A stretch of DNA of 13,964 nt from Flavobacteriales bacterium UBA5939 (GCA_002430755.1 DJCX01000128.1:1-13964), one strand, 5' to 3'; shown: positions 7,375 to 13,964, counted from the first letter of the stretch. The notes: a model not told the origin generated them from the letters alone. Numbers and translations: made by a program.

Positions 7375-8634
7375 ATGAACTGGAACCATCTTAAAGCACT
7401 ACAATTTTCTGATCTGCCCCTAGACAAGGAAGATAGGGCTATCCTTGAAGAGCTTGCGGTACGTTTGAAAGACAACTATCCTTATTATGCCCAAGAGTAT
7501 GCCGGTCAGATGATCAAACCGCCACATGCCCTGGCGCAAGCCGCTCATTGGATGACCTCGTTCGTAAATCCTAACAATCACGCACTCGACGGCGGTCGTG
7601 CTACCTCGGCTTTAGAACTCGAAGTTATCGAGCAGCTTGGAACCATGGTAGGCTATACACCTTGTCTCGGTCATTTAACTTCTGGTGGAACGATGGCCAA
7701 TCTTGAAGCCTTGTGGGTGGGTCGCCAAAGCATACCTAAGACAACCGTTCTCGCTAGTTCAGCCTCTCATTATACCCATAGCAGAATGTCCGAGGTCCTA
7801 GGAATGCCTTTCAAGGAAATTCCAACAGATGCTGAGGGTAGAATGGATGTTGAGGCCCTAGAACAGCTGCTTGCTGCAAGTGAAGTACCTCCTATCGTTG
7901 TAGTAACACTAGGGACCACGGGGCTGGGAAAAGTCGACCCCCTTGCTGATGTTGTTGCGTTAAAAGAGAAGTATTCGTTTCGAATTCATGTTGATGCTGC
8001 CTACGGGGGTTACTTTAAACTCAGTCAACTGCCTGAAGAAACACAGCAACATTTCGAGGCGATGCCGCACGCCGACTCCATCGTCATAGACCCGCACAAG
8101 CATGGGCTTCAACCGTATGGCTGTGGTTCCATATTACTCAAAAACCCTGCTGAGGGAAGGTTCTACAAACACGACAGTCCATATACCTATTTTACCAGCG
8201 GGGAATTACATCTTGGTGAGATCACTCTTGAATGTTCCAGACCAGGCACCGCTGCGGCTGCACTGTGGGCAACCATGAAGAAGTTTCCTTTAGAGAAAGA
8301 CGGGAGATTTGCAAAACGACTTCAAGAGAGTCTTCTTGCAGCCAAAGGGTTGCATAAGCGCGCATTAGAGCAAGGATTCTGGAGTCTCGACCCTGAACTA
8401 GACATCTGTATATTCTCCTCAAAGGGAACCAGCAGCACGGAGATAAGCATTCAGAACAGAGCATTCTTTGAACGTAAAGCCAATGAAGGCATTCACCTAG
8501 CCCTACTCAAAGTACAAAGAGAACAATGGCCTTGGGACCTGCAATGGGACAGTGAAGAGCTCGTAGTGGTTCGAAGCGTACTCATGAAGCCTGAACACAA
8601 CGATCCGGCGTTTTGGGCGCGTTTACTTGATTAA
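7375..8634 (+). CDS. PLP-dependent group II decarboxylase-like enzyme, substrate unknown
   Basis: This 419-residue protein belongs to the fold type I PLP enzymes of the glutamate/aromatic amino acid decarboxylase group. The order of motifs is right: GHLTSGGTMANLEAL (99-113) for phosphate binding, SASHYTHS (129-136) with His132 expected to stack on the cofactor ring, HVDAAYGG (205-212) with Asp207 to pair with the pyridine nitrogen, and DPHKHGLQPYGCG (239-251) with Lys242 as the Schiff-base lysine. The usual family motif there is NPHKW, so DPHKH is a variant. ECSRPGTAAAALWATMK follows at 286-302. It is shorter than typical GAD or DOPA decarboxylases, and databases often label such proteins as aspartate aminotransferase family. 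Substrate cannot be read from the sequence. It lies 14 bases behind the DASH cryptochrome and overlaps the convergent hisS end by 12 bases. Confidence 0.88.
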   Translation: MNWNHLKALQFSDLPLDKEDRAILEELAVRLKDNYPYYAQEYAGQMIKPPHALAQAAHWMTSFVNPNNHALDGGRATSALELEVIEQLGTMVGYTPCLGHLTSGGTMANLEALWVGRQSIPKTTVLASSASHYTHSRMSEVLGMPFKEIPTDAEGRMDVEALEQLLAASEVPPIVVVTLGTTGLGKVDPLADVVALKEKYSFRIHVDAAYGGYFKLSQLPEETQQHFEAMPHADSIVIDPHKHGLQPYGCGSILLKNPAEGRFYKHDSPYTYFTSGELHLGEITLECSRPGTAAAALWATMKKFPLEKDGRFAKRLQESLLAAKGLHKRALEQGFWSLDPELDICIFSSKGTSSTEISIQNRAFFERKANEGIHLALLKVQREQWPWDLQWDSEELVVVRSVLMKPEHNDPAFWARLLD

Positions 8635-8639
8635 CGCGT
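8617..8639. repeat. Inverted repeat over the convergent stop codons
   Basis: CGCGTT at 8618-8623 and AACGCG at 8633-8638 form a 6-base-pair GC-rich stem with a 9-base loop, extendable by one G-T pair. It covers both stop codons of the tail-to-tail gene pair. There is no T-tract on either side, so it is not a standard terminator. It could stall or protect both 3' ends, but a chance repeat is also possible. Confidence 0.35.
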
Positions 8640-9966
8640 GTATCTGTTCTAACGTCATTGACTCTTGCTCACCAGAGGCAAGATTTTTCACCGGTATTTG
8701 ATTGCTTCCCATTTCATTAGTTCCAACCATCGCCATAAATGGAATTCCTTTTTTATCGGCAAAGTCAAACTGCTTTTTAAGCTTCGATGCATCTGGATAC
8801 AATTCAGCTCGTACACCATGAGCAACTAGCTTCTGTACCCATTGGTAGGCTGCAGCTCCCTCAGTAGCTCCGAAGTTTGCAAAGAGTATGGAAGGCTTTT
8901 GTGCCACTTCTGAAGGAAACAGATCCAATTCTTCCAAGCAGAGGTAGATGCGGTCCAATCCAAAGCTTATCCCCACTCCTGAGGTATCCTTCATGCCAAA
9001 AATACTTGTGAGGTCAGCGTAACGACCGCCGCCGCCAATACTACCCATGGCAACGCCTTTCGCCGCAACTTCAAAAATAGTTCCGGTGTAGTAGTTCAAT
9101 CCTCTCGCAAGCGTGAAGTCAAATTCTAAATCACAGCCTTGTAAACCTTCTGAGGCATGCTCAAGAACAAAGTCAAGCTCTTCCAAGCCTAACTTACCCT
9201 CTTCACTGGATAGTAGCAGCTCTTGCAAATTTTCTAAGGTCAGACCTTCTTTTAACCAAGATTCAAAGGTGGTAACCGCAGTTTCTACAAGGCCTTGTTC
9301 GCGCATTTCCTTACAAACACCCTCTGGTCCAACTTTATCTAGTTTGTCAATAGCTACCGTGAAGGCAACAAACTGGTCGGAGATTCCGAGCACCTCAGCC
9401 ATTCCTGCAAGTATCTTGCGGTTATTGATTTTAATAGTTGCAGGCAGTCCTAGTTTGGAGAAAGAAGCATCGTAGATGTGAATCAACTCTACTTCTTGCC
9501 ATAAACTATCCGAACCAACCACATCGGCGTCGCACTGATAAAACTCTCTGAACCTCCCTTTCTGCGGCCGGTCAGCTCGCCATACGGGCTGCATTTGGTA
9601 GCGTTTAAATGGAAACGCCAACTCATTTCGGTGTTGCACGACGTATCTCGCAAATGGAACCGTTAAATCATAACGGAGGGCCTTATCGGCAATTTTTGGA
9701 GCCAATTTTGAAGCCTGCTTTTCCTGCCACAGCTCTTCCGAAATTTTTGATGTAAAATCTCCGGAGCGAAGAATTTTAAAAATGAGCCTATCTCCTTCTT
9801 CGCCGTATTTACCGGTCAAAGTTTCAATATTCTCGAAGGAAGGTGTTTCTATCGGGTCGTATCCACTCAGTTCAAACTGCTCTTTCAACACATTCATGAT
9901 GTATTGACGCTTCTGAACGACCTCGGCAGAAAAATCTCTAGTTCCCTTCGCTAATGATGGCTTCAT
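8623..9966 (-). CDS. hisS: Histidyl-tRNA synthetase
   Basis: This class II aminoacyl-tRNA synthetase charges tRNA-His in the cytoplasm. The 447 residues start MKPSLAKGTRDF, the usual hisS opening. Visible motifs are RYDLTVPFARY (98-108), motif 2 from RYQMQPVWRADRPQKG (122-137) to REFYQCDAD (140-148), the histidine-specific ARGLNYYTGTIFE (287-299), GGGGRY (311-316), and motif 3 GVGISFGLDRI (330-340). The anticodon-binding domain occupies about 357-447. The gene lies 45 bases downstream of the J-domain gene on the same strand, with its own promoter box in the gap, and converges on the PLP enzyme gene with a 12-base overlap. All catalytic motifs are intact, and nothing suggests the HisZ paralogue, which lacks the histidine-specific and anticodon parts. 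Confidence 0.98.
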   Translation of the reverse strand: MKPSLAKGTRDFSAEVVQKRQYIMNVLKEQFELSGYDPIETPSFENIETLTGKYGEEGDRLIFKILRSGDFTSKISEELWQEKQASKLAPKIADKALRYDLTVPFARYVVQHRNELAFPFKRYQMQPVWRADRPQKGRFREFYQCDADVVGSDSLWQEVELIHIYDASFSKLGLPATIKINNRKILAGMAEVLGISDQFVAFTVAIDKLDKVGPEGVCKEMREQGLVETAVTTFESWLKEGLTLENLQELLLSSEEGKLGLEELDFVLEHASEGLQGCDLEFDFTLARGLNYYTGTIFEVAAKGVAMGSIGGGGRYADLTSIFGMKDTSGVGISFGLDRIYLCLEELDLFPSEVAQKPSILFANFGATEGAAAYQWVQKLVAHGVRAELYPDASKLKKQFDFADKKGIPFMAMVGTNEMGSNQIPVKNLASGEQESMTLEQIHALIK

Positions 9967-9988
9967 AATTTATTCTAAGGATGATACA

Positions 9989-9996
9989 CAAAGTTA
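9989..9996 (-). promoter_or_regulatory. Candidate -7 promoter box of hisS
   Basis: On the minus strand this reads TAACTTTG, a full match to the Bacteroidota -7 consensus TAnnTTTG, 22 bases ahead of the hisS ATG in the gap after the J-domain gene. It implies a short leader of about 15-20 bases. No good TTTG is present at the expected -33 distance; a TTG lies 12 bases upstream, which is too close. Confidence 0.45.
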
Positions 9997-10011
9997 GCTC
10001 GACAAAGGCAA

Positions 10012-10896
10012 TTACTCAGGCCTTACCAAACAACTTCTGTACAATTTTTTATAGGCTTCCGATTCGACTAATCCTTCGAAAGTCCCCTCATTGTGGTACC
10101 AATTTTTTCGAAACGGTGTGTGTGAGAACAAAATATGACCTAAACCGTCTACACCGAATCGGTCTAGAATACTCCAATATAAGCACACTACTGATGGATC
10201 CTCAACAGATATTCCAAGGTGCTCTGCTAGTGGGTGTCTAACAATATTAAAGTACACTTCGGCGGTTTCAGGACTGATGTATTCGTCTTTGAGTACTGCA
10301 AAGTTTGGACGATTGGCATTAAATCGGACGATGTATTGGTTACCGAGGATAACGGGCATCCCTGCATCAGCGACAAGCCACTTGGCATCGACAAACCTGC
10401 CTTTAAAGGTCTTCTCATAGTTTGTGCCGTCCCAATTCCATTTAACCGTGAATTTATCCGTTCGATCTGAATAGGTGACCGTGCCCATTTGCTCAATAGG
10501 GTTGCGTTCTACCATAAATTTATTGATGTAGGGCTTGATAAAAATGACCAACACCGCAATTCCAAGAACCGTAAGGATGGAGTATATCCATTTCGTAGCC
10601 TGTACATTTCTCTGGTGATCTTCCACTGCCCTGCGCTTTAACATTTCCTCCCTCATGGCAGCGCGCTTTTTCTTCAAGGCTTCCTCAACAGGATCAATCT
10701 TTGCAGCATCTAAAACCACATCAAGACCGCGCAAGGCTAATTCATACGCTTCTGTCAAGGATTGGAAAGCCTCCTCACTGCCACCAACATCAGGATGCAG
10801 TTCCTTTGCGCGCACCTTATAAGCGGTATCTATTTCTTCCTTAGAAACCGGTAGTTTCTCTAGTTGAAGTATTTCAAGAGCTTGCTTTATTTTCAC
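10012..10896 (-). CDS. Membrane-anchored J-domain (DnaJ-like) protein
   Basis: The 294 residues have three parts. Residues 1-60 are a J-domain, recognised by the HPD tripeptide at 34-36 within a KVRAKELHPDVGGSEEAF stretch; HPD is the motif that stimulates the ATPase of DnaK-type chaperones. Residues 68-101 are a highly charged helix with lysines and glutamates, possibly a short coiled coil. One transmembrane helix follows at about 104-121 (ILTVLGIAVLVIFI). The remaining 170 residues are mostly strand-like, contain Cys238 and Cys289, and match no family I recognise. There is no glycine/phenylalanine region or zinc-finger repeat, so this is a type III J-protein rather than DnaJ itself. The J-domain should face the cytoplasm; the side of the C-terminal part is inferred. 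It precedes hisS on the same strand, and its start is 112 bases from kdsB, divergent. I saw no convincing promoter in that gap. Confidence 0.88.
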   Translation of the reverse strand: MKIKQALEILQLEKLPVSKEEIDTAYKVRAKELHPDVGGSEEAFQSLTEAYELALRGLDVVLDAAKIDPVEEALKKKRAAMREEMLKRRAVEDHQRNVQATKWIYSILTVLGIAVLVIFIKPYINKFMVERNPIEQMGTVTYSDRTDKFTVKWNWDGTNYEKTFKGRFVDAKWLVADAGMPVILGNQYIVRFNANRPNFAVLKDEYISPETAEVYFNIVRHPLAEHLGISVEDPSVVCLYWSILDRFGVDGLGHILFSHTPFRKNWYHNEGTFEGLVESEAYKKLYRSCLVRPE

Positions 10897-11008
10897 TAAT
10901 TCGAGGCTAAGAAGGTTAAAATTAAGAAAAGAACTCTACCCACACTACAACGCAATAGCATCTAAATGCGATATTGCAGAGGATATTATAATCTCGAGAA
11001 AAGTCGTT

Positions 11009-11734
11009 TTGAGTAAGCAAAATCGGTATTTAGTCATACTTCCAGCGCGAATGGGTGCACAGCGCCTTCCCGGCAAACCGCTAAGACTTCTTGGCGGTGT
11101 ACCTATTATTCGCCGAACCTACTCAGGAGTAAAAGACCTCTTTGAAAAGGTATTTGTCGCTACAGATTCTGACGACATCCTCGCGGAATGTGAATCGCAA
11201 AAGATTCCTTGTATTCGAACCGGCTCGCACCATGTGAATGGTACTACCAGAACTCTTGAAGCCTTCATGTCGCTCGATTTGGAAGTGGACTACATTATCA
11301 ATGTACAGGGAGATGAGGCATTCATTTCCAAAGAGATACTGCAGCCATTATTAGACCTACTAGAAGAAAAACAACCTGAGGCCGCGACGATTCAAGCACC
11401 ATTAACTTCACAGAGCAGCGACTCAAACGTTTATGTAGTTACGGATGAAGACCGTCGAGCGTTGTACTTTTCTCGAAGCCCTATTCCAGCCGCACGAAAC
11501 GGTCAACCTCAGCGCTACCAACACGTAGGTGTTTATGCATATAAACCTGAAGCGCTGAAATCATATTGTGCCATGTCCCCTACTCCCCTTGAGCAACAAG
11601 AAATGCTCGAGCAGTTGCGGTGGTTGGAAAACGGAAAAAGTTGGGCCATTGCCACAGCTCCGAAAAAGCCGTTGAGCATTGATACTCCGGAGGATTTAGA
11701 GGCAGCTGAAAAGATGCTCTCAAAGCTTGGTTAA
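11009..11734 (+). CDS. kdsB: 3-deoxy-manno-octulosonate cytidylyltransferase (CMP-Kdo synthetase)
   Basis: KdsB activates Kdo with CTP to give CMP-Kdo for the inner core of lipopolysaccharide. The start is a TTG at 11009, giving 241 residues; no ATG fits before the conserved VILPARMGAQRLPGKPL block (9-25), and the first internal ATG would remove the nucleotide-binding loop. Other motifs are VFVATDSDDI (48-57), NVQGDEAF (98-105) with the Mg-binding Asp102, YFSRSPIP (153-160), and PLEQQEMLEQLRWLENG (193-209), a KdsB signature. IDTPEDLE (224-231) follows near the end. One motif is unusual: the family's SGTDR reads NGTTR here (77-81). The gene is divergent from the J-domain gene and overlaps the DUF4294 stop codon by 4 bases, sharing the palindrome TTAA. 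Closely related enzymes act on 8-amino-Kdo, so substrate is probable rather than certain. Confidence 0.92.
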   Translation: MSKQNRYLVILPARMGAQRLPGKPLRLLGGVPIIRRTYSGVKDLFEKVFVATDSDDILAECESQKIPCIRTGSHHVNGTTRTLEAFMSLDLEVDYIINVQGDEAFISKEILQPLLDLLEEKQPEAATIQAPLTSQSSDSNVYVVTDEDRRALYFSRSPIPAARNGQPQRYQHVGVYAYKPEALKSYCAMSPTPLEQQEMLEQLRWLENGKSWAIATAPKKPLSIDTPEDLEAAEKMLSKLG

Positions 11735-12408
11735 GGCTGGTACTTCCTGCGCTCTTCCTCGTTTGCGGGAGTTAGTTGTCCTGAAATGAATTTCCTGATT
11801 AGGATGTTTTCAATAAGCTGATCTTCAGGATCATTCAAAGGATCATACGGACGCTTCAAATCAATATCATACCACCAGGCGGTCATCGACCAAAATCGTG
11901 CACTTAAACCATTGCGGTACGTTTTGATAATATCGTACACAGGTAGACCCGTTTCTCGGTAGATGAGCTTTGATAAAATTTGACCTTCACTACGGGTCAA
12001 TTTTCGTAATTCAGGTTCAAACCGCTCCTCCAAATACCGCTGGTATTGCTTGGTGTATTTTCTCCGCTGACGCTTTTTATCAATACCCTCTAGTGCCATG
12101 TTAACGCTATCCATCCGGATGGCAGCCTCGCGCACATAAGGGTATACCCTACGCACCTTTCTAGTAAGGCTGTAATAATTTCTGCGTGCTTGATGATCGC
12201 TCAGTGTAGGTTTGGGAACAAATAGCACCTCATCCAGTACAGACCAAGGGATGGTATCGCCACCAACGACTAGTTGGCCCACAATGGGCAAAGTCCCGTC
12301 CTTTACTTCACTTAAGGTATCGACCTGAGCAGTAGCAGGAATGCTTAAAAGCAAGAGCAGAGAAAAAATGCTAAGACCTATTCGTCTTCCAACGAGAGCT
12401 TTTACCAT
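11731..12408 (-). CDS. Exported DUF4294 protein
   Basis: The 225 residues begin with a Sec signal peptide: basic MVKALVGRRIG, a leucine-rich core, and probable cleavage after ATAQ near residue 28. The rest matches what I know of DUF4294, a Bacteroidota family of unknown function. Characteristic blocks are YYSLTRKVRRVYPYVREAA (78-96), a very basic stretch KKRQRRKYTKQYQRYLEERF (111-130), LTRSEGQILSKLIYRETG (137-154) and YRNGLSARFWSMTAWWYDID (164-183). It has no cysteine and no lipobox, so the mature protein should be soluble in the periplasm. The only usable start, ATG at 12408, lies 38 bases inside the end of the biotin carboxylase gene, so the two are almost certainly co-transcribed and probably coupled. 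The 3' end overlaps kdsB by 4 bases, tail to tail. No function can be assigned from the sequence. Confidence 0.88.
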   Translation of the reverse strand: MVKALVGRRIGLSIFSLLLLLSIPATAQVDTLSEVKDGTLPIVGQLVVGGDTIPWSVLDEVLFVPKPTLSDHQARRNYYSLTRKVRRVYPYVREAAIRMDSVNMALEGIDKKRQRRKYTKQYQRYLEERFEPELRKLTRSEGQILSKLIYRETGLPVYDIIKTYRNGLSARFWSMTAWWYDIDLKRPYDPLNDPEDQLIENILIRKFISGQLTPANEEERRKYQP

Positions 12409-13858
12409 GTGAAACTACAGATTGATTTGTTTTAGCACCTTGCAAAAGGTTTGCCACTGCGGCAGCTCCAACCGCCTCGAGTTCCGCATCCTCGCTTTGC
12501 AATACAGTAGGAGAAAAGTACGTCTCTACAAAATGGGTACTGAATTCGCCGCCCACAAAAGCATTATGGTTCATAACAAAATCTGCAAAGTCCAGCGTGG
12601 TTTGTACCCCGGCGATGCGGTATTCTGAAATGGCCCGCTTCATTCGCGCAATGGCCTCTGCTCTATTTGCACCAAAGGTGATCAGTTTAGCAATCATTGG
12701 ATCGTAATAGATACTCACCTCCATACCTTGCTCTAGACCGTCGTCCACTCGAACACCGAGTCCTTGAGGCCTCTTGTATTCATAAAGCTTTCCAGTTGCA
12801 GGCATAAAATTCTCGGCGGCATTTTCAGCGTAAACACGTACTTCAATGGCGTGACCTTGAATAGTCAAGGATTGTTGATCGAACGCTAAAGGGTGACCCT
12901 CTGCTATACGCAGTTGATGTTTGACCAAATCAATCCCCGTGATTTGCTCCGTAACCGGATGTTCTACTTGCAAGCGTGTATTCATTTCCAAAAAGTAGAA
13001 CTTACCGCCAGGTTCAAAGATGAATTCCACCGTTCCTGCACCGCGATAATCACAAGCCTTAGCCACATTTACAGCAGCTTGGCCCATGGCTTCGCGAAGG
13101 GCCTCTGTGAGTACGACACTAGGTGCTTCCTCTATCACCTTCTGATGGCGACGTTGAATGGAGCATTCTCGTTCAAATAGGTGTACCACGTTACCGTGTT
13201 CATCCGCTAAAATTTGAATTTCAATATGCCTTGGATCTTCAATGTATTTCTCGACAAATACTGCTCCGTTTCCAAAGCTGTTGGTTGCTTCACTTACAGC
13301 ACGTTCCATTTGAGCATCGAACTCTTCAGGGTTGTGCACAATACGCATCCCTTTACCACCGCCGCCGGCGCTCGCCTTAATCATAATTGGAAATCCTATT
13401 TCTGAGGCCAATTCTTTCGCGCGGTCTACATCAGTGACCTCTCCATCGGAACCTGGTACGAGGGGTACGTCAAAATCTGCTACGGCAGCTTTCGCACTGA
13501 GTTTGTCGCCCATGATGCGAATGGCGTGCGGACGCGGCCCGACGAATATCATCCCTGCCTGTTCTACCGCTTCTGCAAAAGCAGCGTTCTCACTCAGGAA
13601 TCCATAGCCAGGATGTATAGCATCTACACCTAGGTTTTGTGCGGCACTAATTATTCGATCGCCCTTGAGGTAACTTTCGGCAGAAGGCGCTGGACCAATA
13701 AAAACTGCCTCGTCCGCGAATAGGACGTGTGGCGCTCTACGGTCCGCCTCAGAATAAACGGCGACAGTTCGAATGCCCATTTCGCGGGCACTTCTCATAA
13801 TTCTAAGGGCTATTTCTCCTCTGTTCGCAACGAGGAGTTTTGATACGGTTCTTGACAT
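12371..13858 (-). CDS. accC: Biotin carboxylase subunit of an acyl-CoA (acetyl-/propionyl-CoA) carboxylase
   Basis: This subunit carboxylates the biotin of a carrier protein using ATP and bicarbonate. The ATG at 13858 gives 495 residues beginning MSRTVSKLLVANRGEIALRI, the family's normal N-terminus. A start at 13963 would add 35 unrelated residues and swallow the promoter box. The ATP-grasp core is complete: ASAGGGGKGM (162-171), HIEIQILAD (211-219), ERECSIQRRHQK (229-240), catalytic Glu291, Asn293 and Arg295 in EMNTRLQVEHPVTE, and Arg341 in EVRVYAE. The extra 45-residue tail after about 450 (low complexity, with SHGKSSRWKTNRS at the end) carries no biotinyl AMKM motif. Length and sequence feel closer to the separate-subunit acyl/propionyl-CoA carboxylases of Bacteroidota than to the 450-residue fatty-acid AccC, but that is inference. 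No carrier or carboxyltransferase gene is in the window; the next gene is DUF4294. Confidence 0.93.
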   Translation of the reverse strand: MSRTVSKLLVANRGEIALRIMRSAREMGIRTVAVYSEADRRAPHVLFADEAVFIGPAPSAESYLKGDRIISAAQNLGVDAIHPGYGFLSENAAFAEAVEQAGMIFVGPRPHAIRIMGDKLSAKAAVADFDVPLVPGSDGEVTDVDRAKELASEIGFPIMIKASAGGGGKGMRIVHNPEEFDAQMERAVSEATNSFGNGAVFVEKYIEDPRHIEIQILADEHGNVVHLFERECSIQRRHQKVIEEAPSVVLTEALREAMGQAAVNVAKACDYRGAGTVEFIFEPGGKFYFLEMNTRLQVEHPVTEQITGIDLVKHQLRIAEGHPLAFDQQSLTIQGHAIEVRVYAENAAENFMPATGKLYEYKRPQGLGVRVDDGLEQGMEVSIYYDPMIAKLITFGANRAEAIARMKRAISEYRIAGVQTTLDFADFVMNHNAFVGGEFSTHFVETYFSPTVLQSEDAELEAVGAAAVANLLQGAKTNQSVVSHGKSSRWKTNRS

Positions 13859-13880
13859 CTGTGATAGTAAGTGTTCTTCA

Positions 13881-13888
13881 CAAATATA
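13881..13888 (-). promoter_or_regulatory. Candidate -7 promoter box of accC
   Basis: The minus strand reads TATATTTG, a full match to TAnnTTTG, 22 bases ahead of the chosen ATG at 13858. A TTTA 17 bases further upstream (plus-strand positions 13906-13909) could act as an imperfect -33 element. The box also argues against the longer in-frame start at 13963. It would drive accC and DUF4294 together. Confidence 0.5.
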
Positions 13889-13964
13889 AGAAGCGAAATA
13901 CTTGCTAAATCTTTGTGATGCTAAAGTAATATGGCCTGTTCTCCCACAACACTCGAACGACATA

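Noticed and set aside
10917..10950. TTG and TAATTTTA as a promoter for the J-domain gene on the minus strand
   Set aside because: The spacer is 23 bases, at the limit, and the -7 box lacks its final G; too weak to list as a feature.
10987..10992. TATAAT ahead of kdsB as a classical -10 box
   Set aside because: Bacteroidota primary promoters use TAnnTTTG rather than TATAAT, and no TTGACA-like element sits at the right distance; the AT-rich gap makes a chance match likely.
12371..12505. C-terminal tail of the biotin carboxylase as a fused biotin carrier domain
   Set aside because: The tail is only about 45 residues and has no AMKM-type biotinylation motif.
13859..13963. Longer biotin carboxylase start at 13963
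   Set aside because: The extra 35 residues are unlike family N-termini, and a full-match promoter box (13881-13888) lies within that stretch.

Overview
The window looks like a chromosomal housekeeping region of a member of the Bacteroidota, most likely a marine or aquatic Flavobacteriales relative. The signs are: a BshC-type bacillithiol synthase, a DUF4294 exported protein (a family I know only from Bacteroidota), a LysM plus periplasmic-binding-like protein directly behind guaA, almost no Shine-Dalgarno sequences, and several Bacteroidota-style promoter boxes (TAnnTTTG) ahead of genes. The placement below phylum level is inference. I saw no tRNA, rRNA, CRISPR array, insertion sequence or phage gene. 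Coding density is very high: no gene-free stretch exceeds 200 bases.

Layout. Positions 1-3749 (minus strand) hold a compact cluster read bshC -> guaA -> LysM protein, with 15 bases between the first two genes and a 10-base overlap between the last two; the LysM gene runs off the left edge. A small lipoprotein gene (3761-4351, plus) starts only 11 bases from the bshC start in the opposite direction. After an intrinsic terminator (4485-4512) comes a plus-strand group: an iron-sulfur bacterial cryptochrome/photolyase (4551-6080), a DASH-type cryptochrome (6080-7360, stop and start sharing one base), and 14 bases later a PLP-dependent group II decarboxylase-like enzyme (7375-8634). This last gene meets hisS (8623-9966, minus) tail to tail with a 12-base overlap. 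Upstream of hisS is a membrane-anchored J-domain protein (10012-10896, minus). Divergent from it is kdsB (11009-11734, plus, TTG start), which collides tail to tail with a DUF4294 gene (11731-12408, minus). That gene in turn overlaps the 3' end of a biotin carboxylase gene (12371-13858, minus), which has a good promoter box just upstream.

How the genes fit together. Most are core functions: GMP synthesis, histidyl-tRNA charging, CMP-Kdo formation for lipopolysaccharide, acyl-CoA carboxylation and bacillithiol thiol metabolism. The accessory-looking part is the light-dependent DNA repair pair: two flavoproteins from different branches of the photolyase superfamily with coupled translation, followed by a PLP enzyme of unknown substrate. 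That trio, the J-domain/membrane protein with an unrecognised C-terminal half, and a substituted motif in KdsB are the items most worth a second look. I found no clear evidence of a wholly new biological system.
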